This document shows positions 34,047-42,084 of a stretch of DNA of 64,000 nt, piece by piece. Origin of the DNA: an uncultured Bacilli bacterium (lineage in GTDB: Bacteria; Bacillota_I; Bacilli_A; RF39; UBA660); NCBI GenBank assembly GCA_934086485.1, contig CAKOIF010000005.1, forward strand, positions 1 to 64,000, read 5' to 3'. Below the pieces are notes generated by a model that was given only the letters and a program-made list of their open reading frames with translations, did no database searches and was not told the DNA's origin. The translations under genes and the position numbers were made by a program. Numbering within the stretch: the stretch's first letter is position 1; each line of letters starts with the position of its first letter.

Positions 34047-34331
34047 ATGTTATATATAAGTTTAAATATTCAAAGATTTGCTCACGTTAAGGCTCAAGGT
34101 TCTACTAAGAACAATCGTGATTCAGCAGGTCGTAGATTAGGTGCTAAACTTTCTGATGGACAAACATGTAATGCTGGAAGTATTATTTACCGTCAAAGAG
34201 GAACTAGAATTTACCCAGGAACTAATGTAGGAATGGGAAAAGATCATACTTTATTTGCTAAAGTTAGTGGAACTGTTAAGTATGAAAGAATGGGTAAAGA
34301 TAAGAAAAAAGTATCTGTTTATGAAAAATAA
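34047..34331 (+). CDS. rpmA: 50S ribosomal protein bL27 with cleavable N-terminal extension
   Basis: A 94-residue bL27. The mature body begins A-H-V-K-A-Q-G-S-T-K-N and includes R-Q-R-G-T-R-I-Y-P-G. It is preceded by M-L-Y-I-S-L-N-I-Q-R-F, a form of the extension cut by Prp between Phe and Ala. The motif has R-F in place of the usual F-F. Essential for peptidyl transfer; extension removal is required for assembly in relatives. Confidence 0.96.
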   Translation: MLYISLNIQRFAHVKAQGSTKNNRDSAGRRLGAKLSDGQTCNAGSIIYRQRGTRIYPGTNVGMGKDHTLFAKVSGTVKYERMGKDKKKVSVYEK

Positions 34332-34352
34332 TGCCTTAATGGCATTTTTTTT
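34330..34352 (+). terminator. Terminator after rpmA
   Basis: Stem ATGCC/GGCAT with loop TTAAT and eight T. The genes downstream are probably reached by read-through or a weak promoter. Confidence 0.75.
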
Positions 34353-34366
34353 AAGGGAGGTTTATT

Positions 34367-34747
34367 ATGTATTTAATTAGTATTGATGAAAAAGTATTAC
34401 CACTTCCAATGGGAATTAATATAAATAGTTTTAGTGATTACTTTTCAGATGGAATATTATTTATTGATTATCTTGATGATGAAGAAAAAAATGAAGTATT
34501 AAGTGATTTATTTTATAATATAAGTATTTTATTTTGTTCTTATGATTTAAGTAAATATGATTTTGAAAAGAAAAAGACTATTAGAAATAATATTAATTAT
34601 GCAAGATGTATGAGTAAGTACTTTAATGAAAATAATATGTATAGTGAAAGTAATAGTATTTTAAAAGAAATTATTGTAGAAATGATTTCTTACTATGCAA
34701 ATTATAAGGAATTTGATACAATAGATATAAGTTTAAGGGGAAGATAA
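34367..34747 (+). CDS. Unknown protein in the spo0B position before obgE
   Basis: A 126-residue, mostly helical soluble protein (D-Y-L-D-D-E-E-K-N-E-V-L near residue 40; a Lys/Asn-rich middle). In Bacillus the gene between rpmA and obg is spo0B, a phosphotransferase with a His on a helical hairpin. No His is present here at all, so it is not an active Spo0B. I recognise no family. RBS GGGAGG; obgE starts after one base. Confidence 0.55.
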   Translation: MYLISIDEKVLPLPMGININSFSDYFSDGILFIDYLDDEEKNEVLSDLFYNISILFCSYDLSKYDFEKKKTIRNNINYARCMSKYFNENNMYSESNSILKEIIVEMISYYANYKEFDTIDISLRGR

Positions 34748-34748
34748 T

Positions 34749-36017
34749 ATGTTTGTTGATGAAGTTAAAGTTAAATTAATTGCTGGTGATGGAGGTATGG
34801 GATGTACTTCCTTTCGTAGAGAAAAATTTGTACCTATGGGTGGACCAGATGGTGGAAATGGTGGAAGAGGAAGTAATATTGTTTTTGTAGGAGATAAATC
34901 TTTAAAAACTTTAGTAGATTTAAGATTTCAAAAAATTATTAAAGGTAAAAAAGGTGAAAATGGTATGGGTTCCAATAAATATGGTAAAAATAGTGAAGAT
35001 ATCATTATTAAAGTACCTCTTGGAACTACTGTTTATGATGATGATACTAATCTTATTGTTAGTGATATAGTTGAAGATAATCAATCTGTTATAGTTGCTC
35101 ATGGTGGAAGAGGTGGAAGAGGTAATAAAGCCTTTGCTACTCATGAAAATCCTGCTCCAAAGTTTTCTGAAAATGGTGAACAAGGAGAAATAAAATATTT
35201 AAGATGTGAACTTAAAGTTTTAGCGGATGTAGGACTTATAGGTATGCCAAGTGTTGGTAAATCAACATTTTTAAGTGTAATATCTTCGGCTAAACCTAAA
35301 ATAGCAAGTTATCATTTTACTACTTTATCACCTAACTTAGGTGTAGTTAAATTAGGTAGTGATTCTTTTGTAGTAGCAGACCTTCCTGGATTAATCGAAG
35401 GAGCAAGTGAAGGAGTCGGTTTAGGAGACAGATTTCTTCGTCACGCTGATAGATGTAAAGTTTTAGTACATATGGTTAATATGTCTAAAATGGAGGGTAA
35501 TGATCCTATTAATGATTATAAAGTAATTAGAGAAGAACTTTCTAAATACTCTAAAAAACTTGCAAATAAAAAAGAAATAATTGTTGCCTCAAAAATGGAT
35601 ATGCCAGATAGTAAAGATAATTTAATAGAATTTAAAAAAGCTTACCCAGATAAAGATATATTTGAAATAAGCTCTATTACACACCAAGGTATTGATGATT
35701 TATTAAATAAAATAAATGAAACTTTAAAAACTGAAGAAGAGTTTTCTTATGATAAAGATGAGTTTGAGGATGAAGTTTATATTAAATTTAAAAAAGATAA
35801 ACCTTATGAAATAACTAAAGATGGTGATACTTGGGTTGTTACAGGTAAAGAAATTGAAAGGTTATTTAACATGACTAAATTTACTGAAGAAGAGGGTGTT
35901 CTTCGTTTTGGTAGAATACTTCGTGCTATGGGTGTTGAAGAAACCTTAGAAAAAATGGGCGCTAAACCTGGTGATGATGTAGCAATAAATGATTATTTAT
36001 TTACGTATAAAGGTTAA
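34749..36017 (+). CDS. obgE: Obg GTPase (ribosome assembly)
   Basis: A 422-residue ObgE/CgtA. The Gly-rich Obg domain (1-158, repeated G-G-x-G-G motifs such as M-G-G-P-D-G-G-N-G-G-R-G) is followed by the G domain: G1 G-M-P-S-V-G-K-S, G3 D-L-P-G-L-I-E-G-A, G4 A-S-K-M-D, G5-like S-S-I. A C-terminal OCT domain (about 340-422) includes F-N-M-T-K-F-T-E-E-E-G. Acts in 50S maturation and stress control. Standard length and all motifs intact. Confidence 0.96.
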   Translation: MFVDEVKVKLIAGDGGMGCTSFRREKFVPMGGPDGGNGGRGSNIVFVGDKSLKTLVDLRFQKIIKGKKGENGMGSNKYGKNSEDIIIKVPLGTTVYDDDTNLIVSDIVEDNQSVIVAHGGRGGRGNKAFATHENPAPKFSENGEQGEIKYLRCELKVLADVGLIGMPSVGKSTFLSVISSAKPKIASYHFTTLSPNLGVVKLGSDSFVVADLPGLIEGASEGVGLGDRFLRHADRCKVLVHMVNMSKMEGNDPINDYKVIREELSKYSKKLANKKEIIVASKMDMPDSKDNLIEFKKAYPDKDIFEISSITHQGIDDLLNKINETLKTEEEFSYDKDEFEDEVYIKFKKDKPYEITKDGDTWVVTGKEIERLFNMTKFTEEEGVLRFGRILRAMGVEETLEKMGAKPGDDVAINDYLFTYKG

Positions 36018-36329
36018 TTTATCATACATTTTTAATTTTTTTGATTTAAATGCAGGCATTTCTAAAATGTTTGTATTTTTTAATTGCTCCTTTATTACAA
36101 TAACTTTATTTTTTTCGACATTAACTGCTTTAAAAATAATTATTCCGTGATTATCAAAACCAATTACATCAATATTTTCCTTCATAAAAAAAGTATGAAT
36201 TGAATTTGTTTTAGGAAAAATTATTCCATAATCAAAATCTTTTTTACCCATAAATCCAATTAATTTCTTAAAAAAATTATTTGCTATTTTTACTTTTATA
36301 TTTTCATCATCACTTATTTGTAATATCAT
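35997..36329 (-). CDS. DUF192 family protein
   Basis: A 110-residue protein with the DUF192 pattern G-F-M-G-K-K near residue 27 and S-I-H-T-F-F-M-K-E-N-I-D-V-I in the middle. Unlike many members it has no signal peptide and is cytoplasmic. Function not established. It is convergent with obgE and overlaps its 3' end by 21 bp. Confidence 0.8.
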   Translation of the reverse strand: MILQISDDENIKVKIANNFFKKLIGFMGKKDFDYGIIFPKTNSIHTFFMKENIDVIGFDNHGIIIFKAVNVEKNKVIVIKEQLKNTNILEMPAFKSKKLKMYDKLTFIRK

Positions 36330-36407
36330 ATTTTTTTCTCCATTATAATCATATCAAAAAAAGTAAAAAAAATGTATAATTTTTAAAAAATAATTTAAAA
36401 GTTTAAC

Positions 36408-36436
36408 TTGACTTAAAATATTAGTTATGTTAGTAT
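36408..36436 (+). promoter_or_regulatory. Promoter of the 409-residue unknown gene
   Basis: TTGACT, 17 bp, TAGTAT with TG one base before the -10. Confidence 0.65.
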
Positions 36437-36458
36437 AACTTTAATTTCAGGGGGTTTT

Positions 36459-37688
36459 ATGAAAATTTATACAAAAAATAATGAAGAAATAACATGTCAA
36501 AATGATGTAATTACAAAATACAATTTAGAGTGTTATAATGATTATACATATAAAAATATTTATAGTATTATATCTACTTTATTAAAAGATCCATCTAATA
36601 AAATTAATGCATATAAATATTTGGAAATTCATTTTAGGTTTGAACATGATGATATTGATTTACTAGGTTACATTAATAGTAGATGCAAAAGCCAATATTC
36701 AAAGGTTGTTACCATTCCCACAGATGAAATAAAAGTATCAAAAATGGTTCAACGTAATAAAAAAAGTTTAGCATATAATTTATTTAATGTTAATCTAAAA
36801 TGTGCCGCAACAAATGAATTTAATTTAAAAGATGGATTATACTCTATAGCTGAAATTAATAATTTAGTATTAAATGGAGTGTTATTACCAATAGGCAAAG
36901 AATATACTGATATAAAAAATATTCCAGAAAAAATAAATGTATTTCAAGAAAATGAAAATCAAAGTGAAAAAGCATCCTTGATACATTGCGTAAAAGATTT
37001 ATCAAAGCTTGGTGATGATTCAGAATATTATTCATATTTTGTTTCTAAAACTATGGATTTTATAGGCTTAAAAAATGTATTAAGCTTAGTTAGAAATGAT
37101 ATCATCTTTTTATATTCTTATCAATTAAATATTTATTACAATGATATGTATTTTTCAGATTTTGAGGAATCAATATCTGAAGAAGAGTATTTTAAAGATG
37201 TTTATGATTTAATACTTAATTTTAATAAAGTTGCTTCCTTATTTAATATTGAAACAATATCAATTGATGCAGCAGAAGTATTTGCTTATTATAATTCATT
37301 TTGGTATGAAGGTGCGAAAAATTTATTTTTAATACGTAATAAATTTTCAAATGAACAGGCAAATAAAATTGAAAATGATATTATTGAAACTGCTGACGAA
37401 GATTTATTTGAATCTATTTTAAATTTTTATCCAGATGCTTTATATGATTTTAATATTTCTAAAATTATAAACTCCTTGGTTGAAAGAAATATTTTAAATG
37501 ATGAAATTGATGAATATAGGGCATTAGAATATTTAACATATTATCAAAAATATTTAAATGAAAAAAATACATATAGCTTATTAATAATTGTTTATAAATC
37601 TAAAAATAAAGATGTTATTTATAAAATTAAAAATTTAGGGTATAGCTTAGAAGGTTGTAAGACCAGAAGTCGTAAAAAGAAAAATTAA
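36459..37688 (+). CDS. Unknown cytoplasmic protein
   Basis: A 409-residue soluble protein without signal or membrane segment. It is acidic, rich in Asn, Lys and Tyr, and largely helical; the C-terminal third has repeated D-[EL]-F-E-S-I-L / Y-D-F-N-I-S-K-I-I elements that could be helical repeats, ending in a basic tail (K-T-R-S-R-K-K-K-N). No family recognised. Own promoter and terminator, so monocistronic. RBS is an unusual GGGGG tract. Confidence 0.6.
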   Translation: MKIYTKNNEEITCQNDVITKYNLECYNDYTYKNIYSIISTLLKDPSNKINAYKYLEIHFRFEHDDIDLLGYINSRCKSQYSKVVTIPTDEIKVSKMVQRNKKSLAYNLFNVNLKCAATNEFNLKDGLYSIAEINNLVLNGVLLPIGKEYTDIKNIPEKINVFQENENQSEKASLIHCVKDLSKLGDDSEYYSYFVSKTMDFIGLKNVLSLVRNDIIFLYSYQLNIYYNDMYFSDFEESISEEEYFKDVYDLILNFNKVASLFNIETISIDAAEVFAYYNSFWYEGAKNLFLIRNKFSNEQANKIENDIIETADEDLFESILNFYPDALYDFNISKIINSLVERNILNDEIDEYRALEYLTYYQKYLNEKNTYSLLIIVYKSKNKDVIYKIKNLGYSLEGCKTRSRKKKN

Positions 37689-37713
37689 GGTTCCAAAAAA
37701 TGGAATCTTTTTT
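37689..37713 (+). terminator. Terminator of the 409-residue unknown gene
   Basis: Stem GGTTCCA/TGGAATC (one G-T pair) with T-run. Confidence 0.75.
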
Positions 37714-37753
37714 ATGTAATTTACAAAATTTTTAAAAAATAATTTTTAATTTA

Positions 37754-37782
37754 TTGACTAAAGTAAAAAAATATTATATGAT
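37754..37782 (+). promoter_or_regulatory. Promoter of the TasA-like gene
   Basis: TTGACT, 17 bp, TATGAT, followed by GAAGGGAG before the start codon. Confidence 0.7.
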
Positions 37783-37812
37783 TATCTTGATAATAGAAGG
37801 GAGATTTTTAAA

Positions 37813-38760
37813 ATGGATGAAAATTCAAAAAAGAGTAATGTAGTTCTTCTTACAGTAATAGCAATAGTAACTATGTTAGTTGTTGTAATCGGAGCAACAT
37901 TTGCTTATTTAGCAAGTCAAGTTGATGGAAAGGGTAATTCAAATATTAATGTTACAACTAATGTATCAAGTGATTTATTTTTAATTGATGCTGGTGCTCC
38001 AATTGAGATTGTAGCTAATACTGAAAATTTTGGAAAGGATCAAGCAGCTGCTGGAGAAGATTTAAGTGCTGAATCACTTGGAAGTATAACTTTTACAACA
38101 AATAATGAAGCAGAATCTAAAAGAAAATATAAAATTGATTTAAATATTTCACAAAATGATATGGAATATACTTCAGGTACTTGCTATGTAAAAACTGATA
38201 CAGTAGAGGTTGAAAAAGAAAACTGTAATGGTGAAAATATTTGGGCTACAGATGGTAAAGCAGAAAAATGTTATGCTAAAGGAAATGCTGTATCAAGAAC
38301 TGATTATTTAGATAATATGTATTCTTGTACTGCAAGTGATATGTATATTTGGGAAACTAGAAAAGATGCTGAATTAGTATTAGATTTCTATAAAGTTGAT
38401 AATACTAAAACTTCAGAAACTTGTAACACTGGAAAATGTTATGATCCTAATAGACAAGTAGTTGATGGAATAACTTCTGAAGATGCATGTGATGGTAATA
38501 ACAGATGGGTTGCTGATTACTTTAATGCAACAAATAATAAGTGTTATGTACTTCAAAATACATATGATATTACTAATTCTCAAGGAACTATTAATTTAAT
38601 TGATAATGTAGAAATGACCACAAGTAAAGCTATTGGTAAAGTAAATGATTACTATATGGCTAGAGTAACATTAATAAACTACATGCATAATCAAATTCAA
38701 AATGGTTCTAAGAAATTTATGGCTAGTTTAGAATATTCTCAAATTATATCTGAACCTTAA
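37813..38760 (+). CDS. TasA/camelysin-like exported surface protein with Cys-rich insertions
   Basis: A 315-residue exported protein. A signal sequence (about 10-33) ends in G-A-T-F-A-Y-L-A, the pattern seen in SipW-processed TasA/CalY proteins. The mature part begins with N-I-N-V-T-T-N-V. Two Cys-containing inserts (C-N-G-E-N-I-W-A-T...C-Y and C-D-G-N-N-R-W-V...C-Y) recall a motif at the C-terminus of the giant ATPase-operon protein. Possibly a fibre or matrix protein; no signal peptidase gene is nearby. Confidence 0.6.
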   Translation: MDENSKKSNVVLLTVIAIVTMLVVVIGATFAYLASQVDGKGNSNINVTTNVSSDLFLIDAGAPIEIVANTENFGKDQAAAGEDLSAESLGSITFTTNNEAESKRKYKIDLNISQNDMEYTSGTCYVKTDTVEVEKENCNGENIWATDGKAEKCYAKGNAVSRTDYLDNMYSCTASDMYIWETRKDAELVLDFYKVDNTKTSETCNTGKCYDPNRQVVDGITSEDACDGNNRWVADYFNATNNKCYVLQNTYDITNSQGTINLIDNVEMTTSKAIGKVNDYYMARVTLINYMHNQIQNGSKKFMASLEYSQIISEP

Positions 38761-38775
38761 TAATAACTTAAATAA

Positions 38776-38800
38776 ATACTAGGCTTAAACCTAGTTTTTT
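38776..38800 (+). terminator. Terminator of the TasA-like gene
   Basis: Stem ACTAGG/CCTAGT with T-run. Confidence 0.8.
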
Positions 38801-38884
38801 TATGTAAATATATTACATTCGTACTTGAAAATATTATAAAAAAATGATTAAATTATTATAGATAGAATAAAGGAGATATTTTGT

Positions 38885-40492
38885 ATGGAAAAAAATATTA
38901 ATGTAAAAATAATGGGAGTATTTGCAAGTATTCTTTTATTATTTATTGTAATAACAGCATCATTTGCCTATTTTGGTTCATTTGATGTAAATTTAAATAA
39001 TAATGTAGCAGTAAATATTAATGCAGTTTCACCTGGTGATGCAACATTTATTTCAAATGCAACACAACTTAATTTACAAGTCCCTGCAGCAAATATGAGT
39101 CAAACAGCCTCAAATAATGAAGTAGCGGCAGCAACAAATACTGCAACACTAACAGTAAATTTAACTGGTGCAGCAAACCTTCTTACAACATGTACATATG
39201 ATATTGTTTATGAATATGATAGTACCTCAAATGTATATGGTAAAAGTCCTACTACAAAAAATGGTAATAAAGAAATCACATTACAAGTATCAAATGTAAA
39301 TGGAACAAATAATTTTGCAAATGAAAAAAACTTTGATTTTGATTCAAGTTGGAGTGGACTAAAAAGAACTCTAGTAAGTGGAGCAACAATATCAAGTAAT
39401 GGAACATTAACTACTCAAAATATATCAATAACAGGAAAATATTATAACTTAACTATTCCTCAAACATCAATCGAGGGAAAAGCCTTTACTGGTAAAATTT
39501 ATGTAACAAATCATAGTTGTAGTACAAGTGAACCAGCGTATATAACAATTTTAGCCAATAGTAAAGTAAATGAAGCGACACCAAATTTTGCAAGTACAGC
39601 AACAACAAATGAAGGCTTATATAAAGCTGATGATGATTATACTGAAACAACCGGTATGAAGTCATACTACTTTAGAGGAGCAGTGGATAATAACTGGGTA
39701 AAATTTGGAAAAGATAGTACAGGAAAAGATATTTACTGGAGAATAATAAGAATAAATGGTGATGGCAGTATAAGAATGATATATACAGGAACAACATCAC
39801 CAACAGAAAGTACTAAAGTAGTAATGACAGGAGAAGGTACTCAAATAAGTGCAAGTGCCTTTAATAGTAGCGCAGATAAAGCAGAATATGTAGGATATAT
39901 GTATACTTTAGGAGAGCCACATGGAAATAGTACAGACAGTGCAATAAAAACTACAATAGATAATTGGTATAAAACAACAACATTAGAAACAGATAGTGCA
40001 ACAAAAAGTTTAGTTGCAGATCAAATATTCTGTAATGATAGAAGTGCAGGCTCTACTCAAACAGCAGCATGGACATCAACTGGAGCAATCTATTACTATG
40101 GAGTAAGAGATAGATTGTATACAAATAAAACACCAATATTAACATGTCCAACAGAAAGTGATAAATTTACATCAAAGGGAAGTAGTATAGGAAATAAAAG
40201 TTTAGAGTATCCAGTGGGCCTTATAACAGCAGACGAAGTAGTAATGGCTGGAGGAAAATTTGCAACAGACAATAGTTCTTATTACTTGTATACAAACCAA
40301 GATTATTGGTTGGGGTCGCCTAATTATTTCACTTCGAGTGGACTTACTATTGAGTTTTATGTAAATTCTTCAGGTTGTCTGAGCAGTAGTAATGTGGATG
40401 GTCTTGATGGCGCCCGTCCTGTTGTTTCTCTATCCTCTAAAGCCAAGTTATCGGGCAGTGGAACATGGAATAAACCATACACAGTAAGTTGA
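38885..40492 (+). CDS. Exported surface protein, TasA-like N-terminus, class 2 lectin-like C-terminus
   Basis: A 535-residue protein. Signal helix (about 8-27) ending A-S-F-A-Y-F-G, then a beta-rich region shared with 51202 (N-N-N-V-A-V-N-I-N, L-N-L-Q-V-P-A-A-N-M-S). From about 240 it has the class 2 domain (Y-Y-F-R-G-A-V-D-N-N-W-V-K-F-G-K, Y-W-R-I-I-R-I-N-G-D-G-S, L-I-T-A-D-E-V-V-M-A-G-G) ending K-L-S-G-S-G-T-W-N-K-P-Y-T-V-S. No invertible promoter precedes it, so expression is probably constant. Near the end, a GC-richer variable cassette is present. Confidence 0.72.
   Translation: MEKNINVKIMGVFASILLLFIVITASFAYFGSFDVNLNNNVAVNINAVSPGDATFISNATQLNLQVPAANMSQTASNNEVAAATNTATLTVNLTGAANLLTTCTYDIVYEYDSTSNVYGKSPTTKNGNKEITLQVSNVNGTNNFANEKNFDFDSSWSGLKRTLVSGATISSNGTLTTQNISITGKYYNLTIPQTSIEGKAFTGKIYVTNHSCSTSEPAYITILANSKVNEATPNFASTATTNEGLYKADDDYTETTGMKSYYFRGAVDNNWVKFGKDSTGKDIYWRIIRINGDGSIRMIYTGTTSPTESTKVVMTGEGTQISASAFNSSADKAEYVGYMYTLGEPHGNSTDSAIKTTIDNWYKTTTLETDSATKSLVADQIFCNDRSAGSTQTAAWTSTGAIYYYGVRDRLYTNKTPILTCPTESDKFTSKGSSIGNKSLEYPVGLITADEVVMAGGKFATDNSSYYLYTNQDYWLGSPNYFTSSGLTIEFYVNSSGCLSSSNVDGLDGARPVVSLSSKAKLSGSGTWNKPYTVS
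40304..40440 (+). other. Hypervariable cassette in surface gene 7
   Basis: From TATTGG..GGGGTC.CCT to GTTTCTCTATCCTCT, both boundaries shared exactly with 52786-52920, while the sequence between them has diverged strongly and contains many GGT, AGT and CTT codons rather than the A-ending codons of the rest of the gene. Confidence 0.5.
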
Positions 40493-40493
40493 T

Positions 40494-40522
40494 TTGGTTG
40501 ATTGAAGTAATTTTGTTATAAT
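40494..40522 (+). promoter_or_regulatory. Promoter of the coiled-coil/LemA genes
   Basis: TTGGTT, 17 bp, TATAAT preceded by TGT. Confidence 0.65.
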
Positions 40523-40566
40523 AATTAGAAAATTTATAAATATATTTTAAAAGGAGAAGTATTAAA

Positions 40567-41091
40567 ATGGAAAAGAAAAAAGATAGAAAATTTATATTAT
40601 ATATTGTAATAATAGTATTTATTGCATCACTTGGAACTCTTACTTATAGAGTAGGTTCATCTATTAAAGCAAAGAAAGATGCTATAATCGAGGAATACAA
40701 TAAAGAAAAGCAAGAAATTAAAGATAAGCAAAAACAGGCTGAGGAAGAAGCTAAAAAAAGACAAGAGGAATTAGAGCAAAAAAGGAAAGAAGAGGAGCTT
40801 GAAAGAGAAAAAGACAGTTTTAATAATATGCATGAATTTTATGCTGGAACTAAAGGTGGAACTGCTACAGGCCTTGAGGTTGATGAAATAATTAAGAGCA
40901 ATAAAAAATCAAGTGAACATTTAATCGAGGTAATATTTGATGGTACTTCTTATGGTGCTGATCCAGATAAAATCAAAGAAATTAAAAGTATGCTTAAAAG
41001 TTTTAATGGTTACAAATTACAAAATTATGAAATATCTGTGGATTATGATGAAAATGGTTATGTAAATAAAGTAACTATTGAGACAAAGTAA
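40567..41091 (+). CDS. Membrane-anchored coiled-coil protein
   Basis: A 174-residue protein: basic start, one transmembrane helix (about 9-27), an uninterrupted charged coiled coil (about 35-85, Glu/Lys/Gln rich) and a small C-terminal alpha-beta domain (S-S-E-H-L-I-E-V-I-F-D-G, ending N-K-V-T-I-E-T-K). Function unknown. It lies 12 bp before lemA and probably shares its transcript. Confidence 0.55.
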   Translation: MEKKKDRKFILYIVIIVFIASLGTLTYRVGSSIKAKKDAIIEEYNKEKQEIKDKQKQAEEEAKKRQEELEQKRKEEELEREKDSFNNMHEFYAGTKGGTATGLEVDEIIKSNKKSSEHLIEVIFDGTSYGADPDKIKEIKSMLKSFNGYKLQNYEISVDYDENGYVNKVTIETK

Positions 41092-41103
41092 GGAGGAAGT
41101 AAG

Positions 41104-41643
41104 ATGTTATTAAATATTATTTTATTAATTATTGTAATTATATCAGGAATGATTTTATCATACTATAATGGTTTTGTTAAAAAAGGTAATAGAGTTAAAG
41201 AAAGAGAATCTCAAATAGATGTTTTATTAAACCAAAGATTTGATTTAATTCCAAATATAGTTAACTGTGTTAAAGGTTATGCTAAACATGAAAAGACTAC
41301 ATTAGAAAATGTTACTAAATTAAGAAGTGATTATCAAAATAATGGATTTAGTACTAAAGAAACTGAAAAGATTGATAATCAAATAAATAATCTTATGGCA
41401 ATCGCAGAAAGTTATCCAGATTTAAAGGCAAATGCAGACTTTTTAAATTTACAAAGAAATTTAAATGAAATCGAAAATAAATTAAGTTATGCAAGAACAA
41501 GTTATAATAATGCAGTTACATCATTTAATAATGCAGTAGAAAGTGTACCCTCAAATATAATTGCTAAAATATTTAACTTTGAGAAAAAAGACTTATTTAA
41601 AATTGAAAGTGAAAAAAGAGAAAATATTAAAGTAAATTTATAA
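41104..41643 (+). CDS. lemA: LemA family membrane protein
   Basis: A 179-residue LemA: N-terminal transmembrane helix (about 3-21), the signature Q-I-D-V-L-L-N-Q-R-F-D-L-I-P-N-I-V, and N-E-I-E-N-K-L-S-Y-A-R-T-S-Y-N-N-A-V in the third helix. Its role is not well defined; in other bacteria it is often linked to membrane stress or to TPM-domain proteins, none of which is present here. RBS AAGGAGG. Confidence 0.9.
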   Translation: MLLNIILLIIVIISGMILSYYNGFVKKGNRVKERESQIDVLLNQRFDLIPNIVNCVKGYAKHEKTTLENVTKLRSDYQNNGFSTKETEKIDNQINNLMAIAESYPDLKANADFLNLQRNLNEIENKLSYARTSYNNAVTSFNNAVESVPSNIIAKIFNFEKKDLFKIESEKRENIKVNL

Positions 41644-41647
41644 AAAT

Positions 41648-41670
41648 GCTATTTTAAATAGCGTTTTTTT
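41648..41670 (+). terminator. Terminator of lemA
   Basis: Stem GCTATTT/AAATAGC with seven T. Confidence 0.8.
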
Positions 41671-41712
41671 ATGCTAAAATATTATTGTATACTAGGAAAG
41701 GGTAGTGGACTT

Positions 41713-42084
41713 ATGAATAATACTTTAGAATATTTAAAAAATAATGGAATTGATGTAGATTTAGGATTATCTTTTATTGGTGATGAAACCTCTTACAAAG
41801 AACTTTTATTAGAGTTTAAAAATGGTTTTATTAATCAAATGAATGAAATTAAAACTTTATATGAAAATAAAGATATTGAAAATTATGGAATAAAAGTTCA
41901 CGCTCTTAAAAGTAATTGTAAGACTTTTGGAATAATGACTTTTGCTAATATGGCTTATGAACATGAAATGGCTGCGAAAAATGGTGATGTTAATTTTATA
42001 AATCAAAATATTACTAATCTTTTTGTAAAGGCCAATGAACTATATAAAGTATTAGATACATTCTTCGGAGGTAACAATGAATAA
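41713..42084 (+). CDS. Hpt phosphotransfer protein
   Basis: A 123-residue four-helix protein with the phosphoacceptor motif V-H-A-L-K-S-N in helix 2 (His near residue 63), the standard Hpt signature. It would shuttle phosphate between the hybrid kinase at 43570 and the receiver protein at 42077, whose start it overlaps by 8 bp. Start placed at ATG 41713; an in-frame ATG at 41671 lies inside the terminator/promoter region and was rejected. Confidence 0.82.
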   Translation: MNNTLEYLKNNGIDVDLGLSFIGDETSYKELLLEFKNGFINQMNEIKTLYENKDIENYGIKVHALKSNCKTFGIMTFANMAYEHEMAAKNGDVNFINQNITNLFVKANELYKVLDTFFGGNNE

